Positions 16,889 through 25,565 of a DNA stretch of 64,000 nt are shown in pieces. The stretch lies in contig NZ_BROD01000001.1 in the NCBI RefSeq assembly GCF_024345225.1, positions 3,794,516 through 3,858,515 of the forward strand, read 5' to 3'. Position numbers and translations under genes: made by a program. The notes beneath the pieces were generated by a model, which was given only the letters and a program-made list of their open reading frames with translations, searched no databases and was not told the origin of the DNA. The first letter of the stretch is position 1. Every line of letters begins with the position of its first letter. The DNA comes from Clostridium sp. TW13. Lineage in GTDB: Bacteria > Bacillota > Clostridia > Clostridiales > Clostridiaceae.

Positions 16889-17869
16889 TCACTGAGTGAA
16901 AGGAAATAATACCTTCTGGCTTTCAGGTGAATACATATTTTCCTTGTCAATTATAGAAAACCCACTTTCAATATACGTTGGAATCCCCTTGCCCTGTAGC
17001 TTTAAAACTGCATTCTTAACACCTAGATAACCCATACTGAATGGGCTTTGCACAACTACGGATTGTATTGTACCATTTTCCATGTACTCAATTTCTTGAG
17101 TATCACCATCAAAAGCTACCACCACAATCTTTCCACTTAAGCCTAACTTTTCTATTGCTTTTGCTGCTCCAATGGAAGTTTCATAATCCAGTGTAACTAT
17201 AGCAGAAATCTTATTATCATTTAACAACAATTCTTGGGTCACCAATTCAGCCACATTTAAATCTTTAATCCCATCTAAACCATCTATTATCTTCGCCCTA
17301 CAAAACCTTTCCATAACATATTTCAGACCTTTATATCTTTCCAATTCATTGCTACCTGCTTTTTTATGAGAGCCTATAATTGCAACTACTGAATTTTCAC
17401 CTAACCGCCCAATAAGTTTTTCTCCAGCACTTTTCCCAGCACTTAAATTATCTGTTACTATACTGCATGATACCTTTTCTGTATTTACTTTACTATCTAA
17501 TGTGAACACAGGAATTCCTTTATCAACTGCATTTTCAACTGGCTTAACAAGGTCGTTAAAACTACAAGGTGCTAACAATAAAGCATCACTCTTACTCTCA
17601 ACAGCTTCATTTATAAGATTCTGCTGCTCAGCAACATCATTTTCATTCTCTGGAGCAACAATATTTAGTTTGACATTAAACTCCTTTGCCGCTGCCTCAG
17701 CACCTAGTTTCATACTTTTCCAATAATCATCACTCTGATTCTTTAGAATAAGTGATATATTTCTCATATTACTACTCTTAACCAAAGTTTTATTCTGATA
17801 GTACATTGGGGAAATTATTAAGGAAATCAATAAAATTATAAATATAATCCAATTAACCTTTCTCTTCAT
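16889..17869 (-). CDS. Membrane-anchored RbsB-like substrate-binding protein
   Basis: 326 residues. An N-terminal membrane helix (WIIFIILLISLIISPMYY) precedes a type I periplasmic-binding domain of the ribose-binding class: NISLILKNQSDDYWKSMKLG, IPVFTLDSKVNTEKVSCSIVTDN, TLDYETSIGAAKAI and VVVAFDGDTQEIEYMENG. No lipobox. The ATG at 17869 is preferred because GAGGT is five bases upstream. It lies 58 bases after the kinase gene and 71 bases before the MglB-like gene on the same strand, so it is probably a second ligand-sensing subunit for the kinase. The ligand is unknown. Confidence 0.68.
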   Translation of the reverse strand: MKRKVNWIIFIILLISLIISPMYYQNKTLVKSSNMRNISLILKNQSDDYWKSMKLGAEAAAKEFNVKLNIVAPENENDVAEQQNLINEAVESKSDALLLAPCSFNDLVKPVENAVDKGIPVFTLDSKVNTEKVSCSIVTDNLSAGKSAGEKLIGRLGENSVVAIIGSHKKAGSNELERYKGLKYVMERFCRAKIIDGLDGIKDLNVAELVTQELLLNDNKISAIVTLDYETSIGAAKAIEKLGLSGKIVVVAFDGDTQEIEYMENGTIQSVVVQSPFSMGYLGVKNAVLKLQGKGIPTYIESGFSIIDKENMYSPESQKVLFPFTQ

Positions 17870-17889
17870 CTTTAACCTCATTAACTTAA

Positions 17890-17929
17890 TGCATCTGAAA
17901 GTACATATGTTAGTGCATTTTCAGATGCT
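17890..17929. repeat. MITE-like palindromic repeat, copy H (short)
   Basis: GCATCTGAAA on the left and TTTTCAGATGC on the right form near-perfect terminal inverted repeats around about 18 bases. The right end overlaps the kinase stop codon. It sits inside the operon, so it is transcribed as a hairpin. Confidence 0.6.
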
Positions 17930-19694
17930 AATCTTCTACTAAAGGTAGCCATATTTTAATACAAGTACCCTCTTCTAACTCACTTTCTATCTCCAATCCA
18001 TACTCCTTACCATAAGTCATCTGGATTCTTTTTTGGACATTTTTCACACCTATCCCTGATTCAACTTTTGTTTCTGCTTCATATTCAAGTAAACTTTTCA
18101 GTTTCTCAGATTCTATACCAAGCCCATTATCAGTAATCTCATACAATAATTTTTCATCAACAATAGCTGCACTCACCTTAATGTGCCCCTGATCCTGCAT
18201 GTATTCTATACCATGATAGATTGAATTTTCTATTAGCGGCTGCAATATAAGCTTTGTAGTTTTTAAATTCATTACTTCTGGCTGAATATCTATGCTATAT
18301 GTAAATTTATTTTTAAATCTAATCTTCTGAATTACAAGATAATTTCTTGCATGTTCCATTTCCTGCTGAACTGAAATAATATTTTTTCCCCTACTAATAC
18401 TTATCCTGAACAACCTTGCAAGAGAAGTTACCATTGTTATGACATCCTGCATATTATTATTTTCTGCCATCCACACAATAGAGTCTAAGGTATTGTAGAG
18501 AAAGTGAGGATTTATTTGAGACTGAAGTGCATCTAACTCACTTTTTCTTTTTGCCTCTTGCTCTACTACTATCTGATCCATAAGAAATCTTACCTTTGAC
18601 AACATTAAATTAAATGTTTGAGACAGTTTTACAACCTCGTCTTCTCCTTTAGCATCTACATATATATTAAAGTTACCTTCTTGAACTTTTTTCATAGACT
18701 TTTCTAACTGTTTTATAGGTTGTGAAATCTTCGCAGAAATGTATGAAAATATTAACACTAATAACAAAATACCAATAGCCAAGATCCATGTAACAAATTT
18801 CATAATTTCTTTTTTTGATGCTACAATTTCTGAAATATATGCTACAGCAATAACCTTCCAATTTGTATAATTCACTGTCTTTATTGTCACAAGACGTTTG
18901 CCTTCATCAGAATCTTCAATATAACTACCAAGGTAATCTTCATTATTTTCTTTCTTAAGTCCTATATTGATAAGTTGCTGCTGAGGATGATATATTATAT
19001 CGTTTTCAGAATCAACTATGTATAAGTATCCTCTTTCCCCTATGCTAACATTCTGGCACAGTTGGCTTATAGTACTATAATTCATATCTACAAGAAGCAC
19101 ACCATTTATTTTTTTGTTTTCGTCAGTATAACTAATAAGCCTACTTAAAGAAACAACCCAGTCATGCTTTTTTTGAAAGAGATTCTGAACGTGAGGCAAA
19201 GAAAAAATAAGGTTATCTGATTTATTCAGTGCATTCTTAAACCATAGCTGATTTTTAATATCAGCGTTAGCTTTCAATTTAGCTTTGGATGTCCCAAGAA
19301 GGAGTTCTCCACTTTCAGAAAACACAGCCAATGTTGCAATGTCATTACGAGTATTTATAATGACATTCATCTGATCCAAAAGATTGCTGCTTTGTACATT
19401 AGGATTCAAATAAATGTTGTTGCTCAAAAGATTTGATACATCAATCATGTTCTTTAAATAGTATTCAATATTCGAATTTATCTGATCTACTAGCTGTTGA
19501 GTGGCTAATGCAGCATTTTTTTCTGAAGTATCTGCAAATTTTTTATAACTCATAATTCCTACAAGAATCATTGCCAGAATTGTCACTGCTGTAAAGGACA
19601 CAGTTATTATAACTTGAATACTTTTTAAACTTATGGACTTCTTAATGCGACGAAAAGACTTCTTGAAAAATTTAACCATATTATACCTTTTCAA
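17928..19694 (-). CDS. LytS/YesM-type sensor histidine kinase
   Basis: 588 residues. Helix 1 lies at about 26-48, an extracellular dCache-like sensor at about 49-295, helix 2 (FVTWILAIGILLLVLIFSY) near 300, a HAMP segment (KISQPIKQLEKSMKKVQEG), then the His_kinase domain with the phospho-acceptor in QINPHFLYNTLDS. The ATP-binding domain has LILQPLIENSIYHGIE and ITDNGLGI. This is the YesM/LytS class that pairs with YesN regulators. It starts 12 bases after the regulator gene; TTG at 19694 and ATG at 19679 are both possible starts. Confidence 0.85.
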   Translation of the reverse strand: MKRYNMVKFFKKSFRRIKKSISLKSIQVIITVSFTAVTILAMILVGIMSYKKFADTSEKNAALATQQLVDQINSNIEYYLKNMIDVSNLLSNNIYLNPNVQSSNLLDQMNVIINTRNDIATLAVFSESGELLLGTSKAKLKANADIKNQLWFKNALNKSDNLIFSLPHVQNLFQKKHDWVVSLSRLISYTDENKKINGVLLVDMNYSTISQLCQNVSIGERGYLYIVDSENDIIYHPQQQLINIGLKKENNEDYLGSYIEDSDEGKRLVTIKTVNYTNWKVIAVAYISEIVASKKEIMKFVTWILAIGILLLVLIFSYISAKISQPIKQLEKSMKKVQEGNFNIYVDAKGEDEVVKLSQTFNLMLSKVRFLMDQIVVEQEAKRKSELDALQSQINPHFLYNTLDSIVWMAENNNMQDVITMVTSLARLFRISISRGKNIISVQQEMEHARNYLVIQKIRFKNKFTYSIDIQPEVMNLKTTKLILQPLIENSIYHGIEYMQDQGHIKVSAAIVDEKLLYEITDNGLGIESEKLKSLLEYEAETKVESGIGVKNVQKRIQMTYGKEYGLEIESELEEGTCIKIWLPLVED

Positions 19695-19706
19695 AGCTTC
19701 CTCCCC

Positions 19707-21329
19707 TTACATAACCTTACTGCTTCTATATTCTGATGGAGACATGCCTAAATACCTTTTAAAACAGTAGCTAAAATAATTGGGTTCTGAATACCCCACT
19801 TCCCTTGCCACTTCAAAATTCTTCATGTCAGTAGTTTTAAGAAGTCGTTTTGCTTCATCCATTCTTATAGCTGTCAAATAATTGATGAAAGTCATCTTTG
19901 TTTCTTTCTTAAAGATAAGACTAAAGTAAGTCTGACTTATATGTAGATAATTGCATAAACCAATAATATTAATATCACTCTCACTGTAATTTTTGCTAAT
20001 GTATTCTTTTGCTTTTTCTACAATGAGCTGACAAGTATCTTTTCTTTCCTCCATGATATAATTCATTATCTTAAGTGACACTTCCTTGAACCAATCTTCT
20101 ATGTGTCTCAAATCCTTAAATCTGTAAATATCCATAAATAGATTATAATCAGCTCCAAATACGGTTGTTAAATCTATGTTAGAACTTTGAGCTGCTTTAA
20201 GTATGGCAGTGAGCATTTCAAGAAGATATATCTGGCAGTCTTTAAATGAAGCCTTTGTATCAGTTAGCTTACAAAACATTTTATCAATGGTTTCAATTAC
20301 TTCCTTTTCTGTTCCAACCTTTATTGAACTCTCCAATTCATGCTCCATATTCTTATCAAATACTATCTTATCCTTACTACCAGGCTCTATATCCTCAATC
20401 CATATAATCCTATTACTTCCCAAAATCAAACTATAATCTAATGCTGATACAGCGTTCATCCAAGAATCTGAAATCATGGAAATATCATTTACTATTGTTC
20501 CAAGTCCGATAGTAATTTCAAGGTTTAGATACTTTTCTACACTCTGTCTTATCTGTTCAAGAATTGATAATGCTACAACACTTAAAGTTTTGTATTTTTG
20601 CTCCTGAGAAGAAATAATCAATACAATATTATCATCATGAATAAAAATATTATGTATATTATGCATATCACCAATCTCATTCACTACATTTAAGACTGAG
20701 TATATAATTAGTTCTGCCTCTTCAGTAGTTTGATATTTATGATTATGCTTTAAAATATTATCCTGAATCCTTATGACTGCTACAGTAAAATACTCTCCTA
20801 TTAAATCAATGCCATAATTTGAACATTTCTCATATATCTCATCTTTTTCTATTCTACTTGTTATTAATGATGAAAAAAACTTTTCCTTCAATACTGGCAA
20901 ACTTTTTATATAATGTGTTTTCAGTAACTCCATGTCTTCTCTTTTTGCAATTTCATCATCAAGCTGAGCTTTAAGCTTTAAAAGAATATTTATAAGATCC
21001 TCTGAAGAGACTGGCTTCAGCACATACTCCGTAACCTTTAAATTTACTGCCTTCTGAGCATACTCAAATTCATCAAAACCTGTAAGTATCACTATTTTAA
21101 CCGCAGCAATACTTTTTCTAAGTTCTTCTGATAACTGAATTCCATCCATGAAAGGCATTTTTATATCTGTAATCACTACATCAGGCATTACTTTTTCAGC
21201 TATTTCCAAAGCTTCTCTGCCATTTCTAGCTTCTCCACTAAGCTCAAAACCATACTCTTCCCATTTTATCTTTTTTACAATTCCTTGTCTTACTTCATCT
21301 TCATCATCAACTAATAGTAACTTATACAT
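19707..21329 (-). CDS. YesN-type response regulator with AraC DNA-binding domain
   Basis: 540 residues. Receiver domain at 1-125 with acidic pair D8/D9, phospho-acceptor D55 in VVITDIKMPF and Lys in YVLKPVS. A central region of about 300 residues has the usual YesN helical/beta linker. Two AraC helix-turn-helix units are at the C-terminus (NIIGLCNYLHISQTYFSLIF and FEVAREVGYSEPNYFSYCF). AAGGAGG precedes the ATG. It heads the regulator-kinase-binding-protein gene string and probably activates mglB in response to sugar. Confidence 0.85.
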   Translation of the reverse strand: MYKLLLVDDEDEVRQGIVKKIKWEEYGFELSGEARNGREALEIAEKVMPDVVITDIKMPFMDGIQLSEELRKSIAAVKIVILTGFDEFEYAQKAVNLKVTEYVLKPVSSEDLINILLKLKAQLDDEIAKREDMELLKTHYIKSLPVLKEKFFSSLITSRIEKDEIYEKCSNYGIDLIGEYFTVAVIRIQDNILKHNHKYQTTEEAELIIYSVLNVVNEIGDMHNIHNIFIHDDNIVLIISSQEQKYKTLSVVALSILEQIRQSVEKYLNLEITIGLGTIVNDISMISDSWMNAVSALDYSLILGSNRIIWIEDIEPGSKDKIVFDKNMEHELESSIKVGTEKEVIETIDKMFCKLTDTKASFKDCQIYLLEMLTAILKAAQSSNIDLTTVFGADYNLFMDIYRFKDLRHIEDWFKEVSLKIMNYIMEERKDTCQLIVEKAKEYISKNYSESDINIIGLCNYLHISQTYFSLIFKKETKMTFINYLTAIRMDEAKRLLKTTDMKNFEVAREVGYSEPNYFSYCFKRYLGMSPSEYRSSKVM

Positions 21330-21540
21330 TTCTAACCTCCTTAAGTGAGAGTTAAAGTTTTATCTTCTGCAAATCTTGAGTAATAACTCGTTAAGAAAAG
21401 CTTTTCAATAAATATTACATTATAATAATATAGTAAAACTTAGATTTATCAAAGTATTTTTTGTCGCTTTTTAGTAGATGATGTTTCTTTGAGGTTAAAT
21501 CCTCAACTCTGCATATAGGTCAAAGTAAAAACCTAGTTAA

Positions 21541-21581
21541 AAGAACTTCACTCTGTCTACTTGATAGAGTGAAGTTCTTTT
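21541..21581. terminator. Bidirectional terminator between TetR gene and yesN promoter region
   Basis: AGAACTTCACTCT (21541-21553) pairs perfectly with AGAGTGAAGTTCT (21565-21577), with TTTT on the plus side and TTTT on the minus side. On the minus strand it ends the TetR gene transcript. Confidence 0.8.
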
Positions 21582-21594
21582 ATCGCACTTTTTC

Positions 21595-22188
21595 TTATTG
21601 GCTATAAAGGAACTTAAAGCTTCCTTCTGGTGCATTTAACCCTTTTTCAAAGAGATAAGCCAAGGCTTTAGCCTTTTTCTCAATCTGCTCTGCTGTCCAT
21701 CCAAAAATGCCATGATCAAATAAAAAGCAAAATGTAGATACAAATATTTCTGCAGTTTCCTCTGGTTTTTCACAAATAAACAATTTTTCATTAATACCTT
21801 TAGTAAAAATATCAGCAATTATGGGAGAAAGTAAATTTAGTATTTTAGCAAGGGATTTTTGATGTATTGCTGCATTTTGCTGTTGATGAAGGTATACATC
21901 TATAGACGAATCAACATCATAATTGTAATAACTTTTAAATAGAAGCTCTAATTTTTCTAGAGCATTGAACTTATCATTTGCAATTACTTCCTTGCATTGA
22001 TTAATCCTTTTGGAATATATGTAATCAACAAGGGCATCAAAAATCTCCTCCTTGGATTTATAGTAATAGTATATACTTCCCTTTCCGATACCTGCCTTTT
22101 TTGCAATGTCACTTACTGAACAGGATGCTCCTTTATCTTCAATTAATAATTGTTCCATTGATTTAATTATTAGTTCTCTTTTATCCAT
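21595..22188 (-). CDS. TetR-family repressor of the adjacent hydrolase
   Basis: About 197 residues from the ATG at 22188. N-terminal HTH is SVSDIAKKAGIGKGSIYYYY, the standard TetR recognition element, and the rest is the helical ligand domain. An in-frame ATG 15 codons upstream begins a partial copy of the same N-terminus (MNKKELIIKS versus MDKRELIIKS). The inner ATG is preferred since TAGGTG precedes it. It is divergent from the membrane hydrolase gene, with two palindromic operators in the shared region, implying self-regulation and control of that gene. Confidence 0.82.
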   Translation of the reverse strand: MDKRELIIKSMEQLLIEDKGASCSVSDIAKKAGIGKGSIYYYYKSKEEIFDALVDYIYSKRINQCKEVIANDKFNALEKLELLFKSYYNYDVDSSIDVYLHQQQNAAIHQKSLAKILNLLSPIIADIFTKGINEKLFICEKPEETAEIFVSTFCFLFDHGIFGWTAEQIEKKAKALAYLFEKGLNAPEGSFKFLYSQ

Positions 22189-22274
22189 TTTAACACCTAC
22201 TAGTGATTTAATTATCAGTTCTTTTTTATTCATCTTAATACATATTGCTGATATTATAGCATATAAATCAGCAC

Positions 22275-22329
22275 TTGACCAGCGGTCGAAACCCTGCTAA
22301 GCTATAAGTATATTCGACCATTGGTCGAA
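22275..22329. promoter_or_regulatory. Two TetR operator palindromes in the divergent promoter
   Basis: Site 1 is TTGACCAGCGGTCGAA (22275-22290), site 2 is TTCGACCATTGGTCGAA (22313-22329), a perfect palindrome about one central base. Both share the GACC...GGTC half-sites and lie 38 bases apart, covering the promoter region between the repressor and hydrolase genes. Confidence 0.8.
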
Positions 22330-22346
22330 AAAAGGAGACGGTGTAA

Positions 22347-23543
22347 ATGATACAAATCATTATTTTTACAGCACTATTACTTATTAGTGCTTTAAGTTTA
22401 TTGATAACTTTATTCTACTTCATACTATTTATAATAAATATTATAACCAAACGTCAAACCAATAAAACAATCTTACACCTAAAAAAAGCTATATTAATTA
22501 CAGCAGGATTTATTGTAATCATGTTTGGATTTACAGCATTCAGTCATCTATTAATCAAAACACCTCCAATCTTAGATTCTCATGGAAAGGTATTGCAAAG
22601 CAGTATTGCAGAATTGAAAAAGATAAAATTAAATGGTCGTGATGAATGGATCAGCATCCGAGGTAAGGATAAAAACAAACCTGTATTGCTTTTCTTGGCT
22701 GGAGGACCTGGTGGCTCTGAGATGGCAGCTGTACGTTACAATCTTTCAGCTCTGGAAGATAACTTTGTGGTAGTAAATTGGGAGCAACCCGGTTCTTGCA
22801 AATCATTTGGGGCTATTAATACAAAGGATTTAACTAAGTATATCTATATTGAAGACGGCTACGCATTAACAGATTATTTATGTAAAACATTTGGTAAGGA
22901 TAAAATTTATCTTGTAGGTGAATCATGGGGTAGTGCTCTAGGCATCTTCTTAGTAAAAGAACATCCTGAAAAATACTATTTATTTATTGGGACAGGCCAA
23001 ATGGTTGCCTTCAGAAAAAATGATGAGATGAATTATGAAAAAGCTATGGAAATAGCACAAGCTAATAATGACACTAAGTTAATTAACAAATTAAAAGCAA
23101 ATGGTAGACCACCCTATTATGGTGATGATTTAACATGGAAATTCTCAACATGTAATAACTGTTTAAATGAATATATGGCACACAACCCTGAAATACAAAA
23201 TTTTAAATATGATACTATAAAAACCATTGGTTCACCTGAATATGATATACCTGATAAAATAAATTATTTTATGGCGTTGTTTAAAACATTCAATAATTTT
23301 TATCCGCAGCTCTATAATATTGATTTAAGAAAAGATTATGCCAAGATAGACGTTCCTGTTTACTTTTTTATGGGCAGATATGACGTTAACGCACAACCCT
23401 CATTAGCAGAGGATTATTACAAGTGTTTGAAAGCACCGGAAAAGAAACTTATTTGGTTTGAACATTCAGGCCACAGTCCTTGGATTAATGAATCTGATAA
23501 ATTTATTCACGAGTTGTTAAAAGTTACAGTACAAAAAAGCTAA
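22347..23543 (+). CDS. Membrane-anchored alpha/beta hydrolase, proline iminopeptidase-like
   Basis: 398 residues. Two N-terminal membrane helices (about 4-32 and 48-68), then an extracytoplasmic or membrane-facing alpha/beta hydrolase domain. The S33-type oxyanion motif is LAGGPGGSE, the nucleophile elbow GESWGSALG, an acidic residue in MGRYDVNAQPS, and the catalytic His in EHSGHSPW. Similar proteins are peptidases or esterases. AAAGGAG precedes the ATG. Control by the neighbouring TetR protein is implied by the two operators just upstream; the inducer is unknown. Confidence 0.78.
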   Translation: MIQIIIFTALLLISALSLLITLFYFILFIINIITKRQTNKTILHLKKAILITAGFIVIMFGFTAFSHLLIKTPPILDSHGKVLQSSIAELKKIKLNGRDEWISIRGKDKNKPVLLFLAGGPGGSEMAAVRYNLSALEDNFVVVNWEQPGSCKSFGAINTKDLTKYIYIEDGYALTDYLCKTFGKDKIYLVGESWGSALGIFLVKEHPEKYYLFIGTGQMVAFRKNDEMNYEKAMEIAQANNDTKLINKLKANGRPPYYGDDLTWKFSTCNNCLNEYMAHNPEIQNFKYDTIKTIGSPEYDIPDKINYFMALFKTFNNFYPQLYNIDLRKDYAKIDVPVYFFMGRYDVNAQPSLAEDYYKCLKAPEKKLIWFEHSGHSPWINESDKFIHELLKVTVQKS

Positions 23544-23615
23544 GCTCATCCTTTATTTATGATAATTGTTTCCGTTTTGAGAAAAAACAGAAAAATATCA
23601 TAATAAATAGCATTA

Positions 23616-23653
23616 AAAACAGCACTAATATTCACATATATCAGTGCTGTTTT
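23616..23653. terminator. Bidirectional intrinsic terminator between convergent genes
   Basis: AAAACAGCACT (23616-23626) pairs with AGTGCTGTTTT (23643-23653), with T-runs built into the stem on both strands. Confidence 0.8.
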
Positions 23654-23695
23654 GATCATATTTTTATTTGCTATTAAAGATAAGGTGAAAAAAGG

Positions 23696-24214
23696 TTACT
23701 TAGGTGTTAATGTAATACTATATTTGTACAGATATTCATTTTCCTCTTCATCAAAAATAGTTCCCAATAACTTACCATTATTCTTTTCTATAACTTTCTT
23801 TGAGCCTGTATTTTCTATATTACAAGTTAAAATTGCCTCATCTATTCCTATCTTTATAGCCTTTTCTAATGCTAATTTTAAAATTTGAAAACCATAACCC
23901 ATGTTTCTAAAATTGGGTGATATATCGTAGCCTATATGACCCGCACATTCTACCTCTTGGTGTCTAATTCTCACTACTCCCACAACTTCTTCTTTGTCAA
24001 CTAACCAGAATGTTGAAGTTGCAACCTCGCCTTGTGGCAAGTCGTTTCCATGAGAATAATCCTGTAAATCTTTTAGGTAATCTTGGAAACTTTCTAATGC
24101 TTTTTTGTATTTATTAAAATAATGTTCATCATTTATTTTCTCGTATGATAAAGCATAATTTTCAAAACTCTTTTGATATTTTTCATTAGGCTCAACTAAA
24201 AATAAATCTTCCAT
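23696..24214 (-). CDS. GNAT-family N-acetyltransferase
   Basis: 172 residues. The acetyl-CoA loop is in SPNFRNMGYGFQILKLAL (R-x-x-G-x-G form), preceded by the VVGVVRIRH strand and GHIGYDI. The CNIENTGSKKVIEKNNG segment corresponds to motif B. The N-terminal about 60 residues form a helical extension seen in GNATs of the ElaA/YjdJ-like type. The substrate is unknown. It is the last of three tandem acetyltransferase genes on this strand, none close relatives of each other. Confidence 0.78.
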   Translation of the reverse strand: MEDLFLVEPNEKYQKSFENYALSYEKINDEHYFNKYKKALESFQDYLKDLQDYSHGNDLPQGEVATSTFWLVDKEEVVGVVRIRHQEVECAGHIGYDISPNFRNMGYGFQILKLALEKAIKIGIDEAILTCNIENTGSKKVIEKNNGKLLGTIFDEEENEYLYKYSITLTPK

Positions 24215-24262
24215 AACTTATCCTCCGTTATATAGTTTGTAAAAAGCGCTCGTGCCCCTAGG

Positions 24263-24835
24263 TTACCAATCTTCTTTATTTATTACATAAATCATGTTAT
24301 CTGTCCAATCATCATTTTCAAAAATGAATCCTTTTCGAATGCACTCCAACTTCATTCCTACAATTTCTGATGTTTTTTGAGAAGCAATATTATCTAAGTT
24401 GATATGTGCCTCTACCCTATGAAAACCAAGCTCATTAAAGGCTACATCAAGTGCTAATTTTAACATTTCACTCCCATAGCCATTCCCCCAGTGCTGATTT
24501 AGTAACCAATATCCGACCTCTGCCCACTGAAAGTCCTTTCGTAAAATAGTTTTTATAATAACACCACCGATATAACTACCGTCTTCCTTCTTAAAAGCAC
24601 GAAACAGATATGCTTGATCATTTTGGGCACACTGTATTAATTTGTCCACATTATTTTTACAAAAAGCTTCTGTATAAACATCTGTAAGTTCAAGTTCTTC
24701 ATCATCATATTTATTTTGTGGTACTTTCTGCCCTTTTAGACCATCTCTAATCAATACAAAATTCTCTTCCTTTGTTGGATGGATTATAAGCCTTTGGCCT
24801 TCTCTACTGATATTAATAAAATCTACTAACTGCAT
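24263..24835 (-). CDS. GNAT-family N-acetyltransferase (RimJ/RimL-like)
   Basis: 190 residues. Typical RimJ/RimL features: QRLIIHPTKEENF near the N-terminus, EVGYWLLNQHWGNGYGSEML with the acetyl-CoA loop, then RVEAHINLDNIASQKTSEIV. The ATG at 24835 is chosen because GAGGTG lies five bases ahead; an ATG four codons upstream overlaps that site. It lies 48 bases from the next acetyltransferase gene downstream and 110 bases from the one upstream. The substrate is unknown. Confidence 0.8.
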   Translation of the reverse strand: MQLVDFINISREGQRLIIHPTKEENFVLIRDGLKGQKVPQNKYDDEELELTDVYTEAFCKNNVDKLIQCAQNDQAYLFRAFKKEDGSYIGGVIIKTILRKDFQWAEVGYWLLNQHWGNGYGSEMLKLALDVAFNELGFHRVEAHINLDNIASQKTSEIVGMKLECIRKGFIFENDDWTDNMIYVINKEDW

Positions 24836-24945
24836 TTCGCACCTCATCCAATTAAATAATAATCATTTATTTTCTCTATAAGTACATATTTACATTTTAC
24901 ACCACTTGTGTAGAATCCTCCAGTATATTGAAATGACTGATGTAG

Positions 24946-25419
24946 TTATTCTTTCTCTTCTCTCAACTTCATCATCAGATGTTCAGTTATTCCCTCTCTA
25001 TATAAACTAGGTATAATTCCTACCTCAGTATATCCAATACTCTCATATAATCTTTTTGCATCTGGATTAAAATCTGCAACTACTAAAAACAGCTTTGAAA
25101 AATCTTTAAAGCAGCTCTCCTCAAAGAATTGCAGTAGCTTTTTGCCTATACCATATTTTCGACTTTCCTCCTTTACTGCAATTATATGTAGGTATGGAAA
25201 TGAATGAAATATTCCACCTAAAATAAACCATATGAAACCTACACAATTACCATTTGCATCTATTGCAATATACATTTCTTTTTTATGAAATCCTTCCTCT
25301 AATGCCTTTCTTGCACTTCCTACTTTTGAAAAATATTTTCTGCCCAATTCTGAATTTACTAGTGCCTCTTCGCAGTCATTTATATAATCTATACTTCCTT
25401 TTATAATCTCTATTCCCAT
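24946..25419 (-). CDS. GNAT-family N-acetyltransferase
   Basis: 157 residues. The core is present: VGFIWFILGG (beta4), LHIIAVKEESRKYGIGKKLL with the acetyl-CoA loop, and VADFNPDAKRLYESIGYTEVG (motif B and the conserved Tyr). This resembles small amino-group acetyltransferases of the RimI/YhbS breadth; no substrate can be assigned. GGGAG precedes the ATG. It is first of the three tandem acetyltransferase genes. Confidence 0.78.
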   Translation of the reverse strand: MGIEIIKGSIDYINDCEEALVNSELGRKYFSKVGSARKALEEGFHKKEMYIAIDANGNCVGFIWFILGGIFHSFPYLHIIAVKEESRKYGIGKKLLQFFEESCFKDFSKLFLVVADFNPDAKRLYESIGYTEVGIIPSLYREGITEHLMMKLREEKE

Positions 25420-25506
25420 GTAAATCTCTCCCTCACCCTTTGTTAATTATTCATAATTATACTTCACTTTACAGTTACATACTACACCACATTTCAATTA
25501 TCTCTT

Positions 25507-25526
25507 AAATTTATTTTCAGATGCCT
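25507..25526. repeat. Solo end of the MITE-like repeat
   Basis: The sequence TTTATTTTCAGATGCCT matches one terminus of the palindromic repeat family, but no partner end was found nearby. It probably marks a decayed copy. Confidence 0.4.
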
Positions 25527-25528
25527 AA

Positions 25529-25558
25529 AATAAAAAAGAACTACTACAATTATAGTAG
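25529..25558 (-). terminator. Terminator after the FAH-family gene
   Basis: CTACTA (25541-25546) and TAGTAG (25553-25558) pair around a short loop with AATT. The minus strand then continues TTCTTTTTTATTTTA. It lies 8 bases past the FAH-family stop codon. Confidence 0.6.
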
Positions 25559-25565
25559 GAATCTG

